Source of the DNA: Quercus robur | Taxonomy: Eukaryota; Streptophyta; Magnoliopsida; Fagales; Fagaceae | Direction of reading: 5' to 3' | NCBI RefSeq assembly: GCF_932294415.1 | Contig: NC_065536.1 | Coordinates: 60,165,354-60,229,353, forward strand | DNA length: 64,000 bases | Part shown: positions 58,022-64,000 of the stretch, in pieces | How positions within the stretch are numbered: position 1 is the first letter of the stretch | How the letters are laid out: every line of letters starts with the position of its first letter | Translations under genes and position numbers: made by a program | Notes under the pieces: generated by a model | Seen by the model: the letters and a program-made list of their open reading frames with translations, nothing else | Database searches by the model: none | Told to the model about the DNA's origin: nothing

Positions 58022-59018
58022 TGAAAGCTTGAAAATGTGTTAAAAACACAATAGTGGTTTAGACCCCCAAATAAAAGTTACGGCTCAATAGATTTTACAC
58101 TAACTTAGTTTTAAGTGCGGAATAGCATAAATGTGAGTGGATAAACAAACAAGCTACTCTAACACATATTCATATAATCACAGCAGTAAAATGAAATGTA
58201 AATTAGTAGGGAAGAAGAATGCAAACACAGATAACACACCGATGTGTTATTGAAGAAGAACTCGGCGAAAAACCTCTCCGCCGCCCTCTAAGCGGTAATT
58301 GATCTACTAGACAATCAGTAGGGATACATGGGTTAGCAAGAGACCCTCCAAGCCTAATCTACCCGCTATACCTAAGCCTTCCAAGCTCCTACTCCAACAA
58401 GATTTCTTGGAACCATGTCTTGTCTAGCTTTCTAGATCCCGCACCAAGCTCCATGTTGCATCTCCAAAAACACCTACTACACTAAAAAGGTGTGGATTGT
58501 GTTTGGGTACAAATCTCCTCTCAATGTATGATAATGGGAGAGGGGAGGAGAAGAGGTTACAATGATTTCTTACTAAGGATGAGTAGCTCTCTCTTAAAAA
58601 GATGGGTGTGTGTTGTAGAAAACCTATCTAGAGTTTTTCTCTCTAAATGGCCTCATTTACATTTGTGGGTAATGAGGGTATATATAGTATGGGTGAAGGG
58701 TAAGAAGTCACTCTTAAAAATCCTCTAGGCAGAATGTTTCGTGACTATCTCGCGGGAATTCCTTACCCGCGAGACACTCGCGAAAACAACAGCTTGGCAT
58801 GACTCTTCAGCTTCCAATCATGTGCTTCTCACGTGGCTCTTTTACGGTTTAGTTTCTCGCGAGCTTCTTGCGAAATCCACTGATTCTTCACCAACTTGAT
58901 ACTAAACCCAATATAATAAAATCCCACAAAATACAAGGAATAAAATTAAAGCAATTACAACACTTTTTGTCATGGAATAAAGCCAACATAAAACATAGTT
59001 GTAAATCACAACTTTACA
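58022..59018 (-). repeat. 3' LTR of the copia-type element
   Basis: 997 bp. In element direction it begins TGTAAAGTTG and ends AAGCTTTCA. A polypurine tract AAAGGGGGAGATTG (minus strand) abuts it at about 59019-59034. It includes the palindrome TCTCGCGGG (58748-58756) / CCCGCGAGA (58766-58774) and the TATA region CTATATATACC. Confidence 0.88.
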
Positions 59019-59034
59019 ATCTCCCCCTTTGGCT

Positions 59035-61887
59035 ATTTCGAGACAAAACACCCTATAACAGACTTTAGACTTAAACGTGAGTTTGGGAACAATGGCAAAA
59101 CTTACTCACACCTAAATCTAGAAGCTGTGATGAAACTTGGAACATATGTACCTGTAACCTAAAACACTTGCACAAAACACATTAGACCCTCAAGGTAAAT
59201 CAAGTGATAAAAGGACAGGTATAATGTAACAAGTAAATTACGATCAAGTAAACATGTTGTGAAACATATGAACAACCTGATCATACACAAAAACAGTCAT
59301 ATAAAAATGACTACAATGATCATATAGCAAATCAAATGATCATCCAAACGTGCAACCAATAAAGCATAATAGCATAAAGATGAATGCATGTCCAACACAC
59401 GACCAATGCAAAATACATGAAGTATATGCATCTAGGAACAAGATCCTACTAGGGCACAAGAGCATGATGCGATGAGAGCAGTAAAGTATAGATGATACTA
59501 AACATAACTCAAAGCACCATAAAGCAACGAGAAAACAAGCATAAAGTAAAACAAAGTTTTCTCATAAAAGAATGTCTTCTCGCCCTTTGTATATGCATTC
59601 CCCTATGACTTTCTCCCCCTACGAATGTGCAAGAGGTAGAATTACTCCCCCTAAGAGTGTGCACAAGAATCATATAGAAATGACGATACAAACTTGCATA
59701 CTCTTCGGTATACTCTCCCCCTTTTTGTCATGAATAGACAAAACAATCAAGAGGAAGGAGGGAAATAAAAGAAAATATGAGCAAGGGTATGATGCATGAG
59801 GGGTGCAAAATAAAAGAGAAAATGAAGCGAAAAACGAAAAACAAAGACAACTTAAAACATGATACAAAGCATAAAGTATACATGACATGCTAAGGATGAT
59901 GGAACATGATGTAAACCTAGGCATGACATAGACACAAGAACATGTTATAAGAGCTAAAAGGTCTAAAAGGACTTAACTAGCATGAGTGAAGTGCAAAACA
60001 TGTCAAGTGTTAGAGTGTGTGCAGCAAAGTGCATCTAGTGTGCATGTGAGATGCATAACCAATGCATGAATAAGCACTCACGAGGCAAAGTGCATAAAAC
60101 ACAATACCAATGATCAAAACATGATAAACATGAATAATTATGGTGATTCCCAAAGTTTGGTACTCATCGGAGTCCAAAACAACAACAAAATGCCAGTTAG
60201 GTATTTTATCAAACACTTAGAGTGCACACACTACACATGTATGTTAAACAATGCATGAACATATGAAAATCTTGCCTAAATACATGTTATTTTTGCCACA
60301 AGGGGCCAGCATCCAAAGCAAATCATCATTTAAAACAAAGCCCAATAAAAAATATTGACAAAAAATAAGTTTTCTAACTTCCATTTGAGAAAATCTCAAC
60401 TATGAACATAAAACCCCCAAAGACATAATCTAAGGATCAAAATCAATGAAAAGAGGTAAAGATTACCTTAGAGATGTTAATGGAATGAAAAACACTTGAA
60501 TTTAGTTGGGTTTTGATGTAGAAACATTAAAACAAGGGTTTGGGAGAAGATGGGAGAAGTTTAAAATGAATGTCCCACGAAATGCCCTTTAAAAGCTAAT
60601 CTGGAAATTTTCGCTAGTAATTTCGCTGGTTAGAATTTCGCGAAATTTCGTTGGTATTTCGCGAAATTTCGTTGGTATTTCGCTAGTAAGCCTTACTCAT
60701 GAAACAGTCGCGAAATAGCCGCGAAACTCTCTGTGTAAAGCTGAAAAACTTGAGAATTAGACCATTTAACTCCCAGCTGAGCTTACACATGAAATGGGTC
60801 ACGAAAACACCTAGAAAGCATGTTTTTCACACAAAAACAATTTAGAAAACTTTGAAAAAACATGGGTGATACAAATCACTTCCAAAAGCAAACAAAAAGA
60901 ACAAAGATCTTTTTGGTTTGATCCACATATGGTTGAGCACACACATATCACATTTGAATATGTACAACCACACAAATGAAATAAACATTTATTGAACATT
61001 AAACTTGTGTGTTGCATGTGTGGATCAAGTGTGGAATAGTCCTTAGACTAGAGTGAAACTTCAATGATCAATTCAATCAAGTTATACACAACTGATACAA
61101 ATTCAAGTAGTCTATCTCAATTATAGAAATGAGCATATATGACCTTCCACAAGAGAATGATTACAAAATTTAGAAGCTTTTCATTTGGCTTTTGCATAAT
61201 TCATGACATTTGATCATTTTTGGATTATACATCTCTTTTTGAAATCGGTACTTGAAATTTTTGATATTCAACATTGTGATTTAGCCATTGGCTTTTTGAG
61301 CACTATACATTTCAATTTAAAAGATCACTTTCCCTTTTTCCTAGTCAAATACTAGTATGTGCGACTGGCTTTTGCAGCTCATAGTTTCTTTTTCATTTTG
61401 AGATTTACATTTGGTGAGCTTTATTTGCAAAAACATAAAAATAAAAGTGCGAAGATATATAGGCACAAGTTTATGCAAGTATCAAGACAAACAGGACTAT
61501 TGACCAATCATTCATGACAAGTTTGAAGATCTATTTACAACAATCACACATCGATTTCAAGATTTCTCCTACAAAGATATATGTGCATACATAACAAGCA
61601 AAACTCGTAAATGCACTACGCCATTAGTACGAAAGTACTAGGCCAAACTCACATGAGATATGTGCTTAAACATATACGATCAAAGTTTTTGAATTTTTCA
61701 CTTTTTATGTGGTTTTGGACTTTTTACTCACACAAAACTAAAAAAAAAAAAAAAAGTAAGGTCAAAACAAAAGCAATGCATACAAAAAAAATGCAAGATG
61801 CACAAAATGCATAAAGATATGACATTTAAAGCATGATGGGTCCTACAAAGATTGAAGAATTAGATCAAATACCAAAAGAGCAAAAGC
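59035..61887. other. Internal non-coding part of the copia-type element
   Basis: A-rich in plus orientation, with no pol motifs on either strand. At 60605-60725 the word AATTTCGCGAAATTTCG and TTTCGCTAGTAA variants repeat in tandem, each palindromic (TTTCGCGAAA). Confidence 0.55.
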
Positions 61888-62783
61888 TCAACCATAGGAA
61901 CCCTTCCTTATCCAAACACAACGATTGTTCGAAATGAGTGTCTCATGAGAAGTGAGACGAGGGTTGGGAGAATGAGAAGCGGAGATGCACTTAGTCAAGG
62001 AGTTAAGAGCATTAAACACTTTCTTTAACAACATGCTATTATCACTCAAATCCAGTTTATCCTTTTTAGTACAACTTCTAAGAAGCTCAAGTTTCTCTTT
62101 TCTTTTAATTCTTTTAAGAGCTTGAAAATTAGAGGAATGAGATCTTAGATGACCAAAGGCACCACAATGGTGACAAATAATGTATTTAGGTCCACTAGGC
62201 CTTTTGAGAAGGGATTTAGCAACATAAGTTTGTTCTCTCTTTAACTTGGGGTATTGGGGTCTTATGTGACTGATCACACCACAATGGTGGCAAGTAGGAA
62301 AAACTTAGATCCACTCAATTCCCTAGGATAGGACCTAAATAGAGGCTTAGGTTTAAGAGCCTTTCTCTCCACTTTTTGATTTCTTTTGTGTGGAGGAATG
62401 TACACCGATTTGTCTTTTGAGGTAGAACACACAATAGGCACACAATCGGGTACCATAACATGATTGCAACATATATTTTCTTCCGTTTTAGCAATAGGTT
62501 CAGTAATCAAACACTTGGCATGCATCTTAAGAGATTCATTTTCAGATTTAAGATCATCAACAAGTTTGTTAGACAAAACAAGTTTAGCATCCAAGTCCAA
62601 GTTTAAACATTCAAACTCTTTCAGCTTTTCAAGAGAATTTTCAGCAAGCTTTTTATACTTTTCAACCAATTTATTGGATTCATTGAGCTTAGCAATTAAA
62701 TCATCCTTTTCACAATGAAACTTGCTCAAATTCTTATGAAACCTCTTAGCTTCTTTCTCCAAGAGTTTGTCAACAACACTCAT
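61888..62783 (-). pseudogene. Gag region of the copia-type element
   Basis: In element direction it starts MSVVDKLLEKEAKRFHKNLS, continues as a Lys/Glu/Leu-rich helical stretch, then KSVYIPPHKRNQKVERKALK, and two zinc-knuckle-like boxes beginning CHHCG. This is the usual order of the C-terminal half of large copia gag proteins. It is a broken fossil. Confidence 0.7.
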
Positions 62784-62951
62784 AAATTCAACATGTCATC
62801 AATATTATGAGAATTAACACTCATAGAGGCATTTTCACAAACACATGGCATGTTACAATCAACAATATCCATAGAAGCATACAAAGCATTATTCATGGCA
62901 AAACACACAAAGGGTCAAGGATCACACTTAGGTAATGAAACCAAAACAAGT

Positions 62952-62969
62952 GTACCCACTCTGATACCA
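62952..62969 (-). other. Primer-binding site of the copia-type element
   Basis: The minus strand reads TGGTATCAGAGTGGGTAC, starting two bases inside the LTR edge. TGGTATCAGAG matches the initiator tRNA-Met end, the standard copia primer. Confidence 0.9.
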
Positions 62970-62971
62970 AT

Positions 62972-64000
62972 TGAAAGCTCGAAAATGTGTTAAAAACACA
63001 AAAGTTGTTTAGACCCTCAAATAAAAGTTACAGCTCGATAGATTTTACATTAACTTAGTTCTAAGTGCGAAATAGTGTAAATGTGAGCGGATAAACAAAC
63101 AAGCTACTCTAACACATATTCATATAATCACAGTAGTAAAATGAAATGTAAAAGAGAAGGGAAGAATAATGCAAACACAGATAACACACTGATGTTTTAT
63201 CGAAGAGGAAACCGAAGAACTGGCGAAAAACCTCTCCGTCGCCCTCCAAGCAATAATCGATCCACTAGACAATCAGTTAAGATACAGCAAGAGACCCTCC
63301 AAGCCTAATCTACCCGCTGTACCTAAACCCTTTAAGCTTCTATTCCAACAAGGTTTCTCGGAACCGTATCTTGTTTAGCTCTCCGGATCCCACAATAAGC
63401 TCTATGTTGCATCTGTCATCCTTGGCTTCTTCCAATGCTTCCCAGCAACACCAAAAACACTTAATACATTGAAAATGTGTGGATTGTGTTTGAGTACAAA
63501 TCTCCTCTCAAGGTATGATAATGGGAGAGGTGAGGAGAAGAGGCTACAATGATTTCTCACTAAAGATGAGTAGATTTCTCACTAAAGATGAGTAGCTCTC
63601 TCTCGAAAAAATGGGTGTGTGTTGTAGAAAACATATCTAAGGTTTTTATCTTTGAATGGCCTTATTTACATTTGTGGGTAATAAGGGTATATATAGTATT
63701 GGTGAAGGGTAAAAAGTCATTCTTAAAAATCCTCCAAGCAGAATGTTTCGCAACTATCCCACGGGAAGGCTTTACCCGCGAGACACTCACGAAAATGATA
63801 GCCTGGCACGACTCTTCAACTTCCAGTCATGTGCTCCACACATGGCTCTTTCGCGGCTTAGCTTTTCGTGAGTTTCTCACGAAATCCACTAATTCTTCAC
63901 CAACTTAATACTAAACCCAATACAATAAAATCCCACAAAATACAAAGAATAAAATTAAAGCAATTGCAACACATTTTGTCATGGAATAAAGCCAACATAA
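62972..64000 (-). repeat. 5' LTR of the copia-type element, cut by the window end
   Basis: Collinear with 58022-59018 and already 1,029 bp at the window edge because of small extra segments. About 28 more bases are expected by comparison. Confidence 0.85.

Larger units (their letters stand above)
58022..64000 (-). mobile_element. Ty1/copia-type LTR element with only a gag region recognisable; runs off the window
   Basis: The left (3') LTR 58022-59018 and right (5') LTR from 62972 bound an internal region of only about 3.95 kb, read on the minus strand. A gag-type region (62.78-61.89 kb) has a coiled-coil charged part followed by two zinc-knuckle-like CHHCG boxes. Between 61.9 and 59.0 kb no protease, integrase, reverse transcriptase or RNase H is recognisable. 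It therefore resembles the non-autonomous gag-only class (TR-GAG-like), probably derived from a SIRE-like copia family. The gag region is broken at least once. LTR divergence looks close to 10%, including indels, so it is older than the Tat element. The far end and target duplication lie outside the window. Confidence 0.8.

Noticed and set aside
59509-61017. Open frames inside the copia-type element as pol remnants
   Set aside because: None contains integrase, reverse transcriptase or RNase H motifs; composition is that of A-rich non-coding DNA.
1-64000. tRNA, rRNA or other structural RNA genes
   Set aside because: No cloverleaf with A and B boxes or rRNA-like block was seen by eye on either strand; only tRNA-complementary primer sites of the LTR elements occur.

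Overview
This window is plant nuclear DNA. It is AT-rich, its genes have GT-AG introns, and it carries plant-type Ty3/gypsy (Tat and Athila) and Ty1/copia LTR retrotransposons, MITEs, and plant L1 and RTE LINE remnants. Two plant genes look intact: a galectin-domain arabinogalactan galactosyltransferase and a WAK-type galacturonan-binding secreted protein. The host is a eudicot, probably woody. An oak/chestnut relative is a guess that the sequence does not prove.

Layout. 0-5 kb: AT-rich DNA with an old ~650 bp tandem duplication and several MITEs. 5.2-6.7 kb: a hAT element holding a MITE-like element that holds a solo LTR. 7.3-18.0 kb: an 11 kb Tat-lineage gypsy element on the minus strand, with a 5-bp target duplication, an extra antisense gene and seven hairpin-forming tandem repeats. 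19.45-25.53 kb (+): a seven-exon hydroxyproline O-galactosyltransferase gene (640 aa), with a 905-bp PIF/Harbinger-like MITE in intron 5 and a GC-rich foreign-looking block in intron 1. 27.2-28.3 kb (-): a two-exon WAK galacturonan-binding protein gene (302 aa) whose last exon is only 53 bp. 28.8-33 kb: intergenic DNA with two tandem duplications. 33.7-35.3 kb (-): the last four exons of a ribosome-biogenesis GTPase BMS1 gene, a truncated pseudogene, next to an L1 LINE remnant on the other strand. 36-40 kb: repeat-derived DNA including an RTE LINE 3' end.

40.2-51.7 kb is an Athila-lineage gypsy element (minus strand, identical 1,474-bp LTR lengths, target duplication ACACA). It has itself been hit by two unrelated copia-type solo LTRs and one MITE, each with its own target duplication. 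52.46-56.88 kb is a long inverted-repeat (foldback or Pack-MULE-like) element with arms of about 1 kb. Its arms carry an exon-like segment and its loop carries a fragment of an ACD11-binding-partner (BPA1-like) gene. 58.0 kb to the window end is a copia-type element with an initiator-Met-type primer site, in which only a gag region is recognisable. Its right LTR runs off the window.

The two intact genes are convergent. Both products act in the secretory pathway or cell wall: one galactosylates arabinogalactan proteins in the Golgi, the other is a predicted pectin-binding wall protein. There is no sign that they are co-regulated. Most of the rest of the window is layered transposon insertions whose order can be read from nesting and target duplications.
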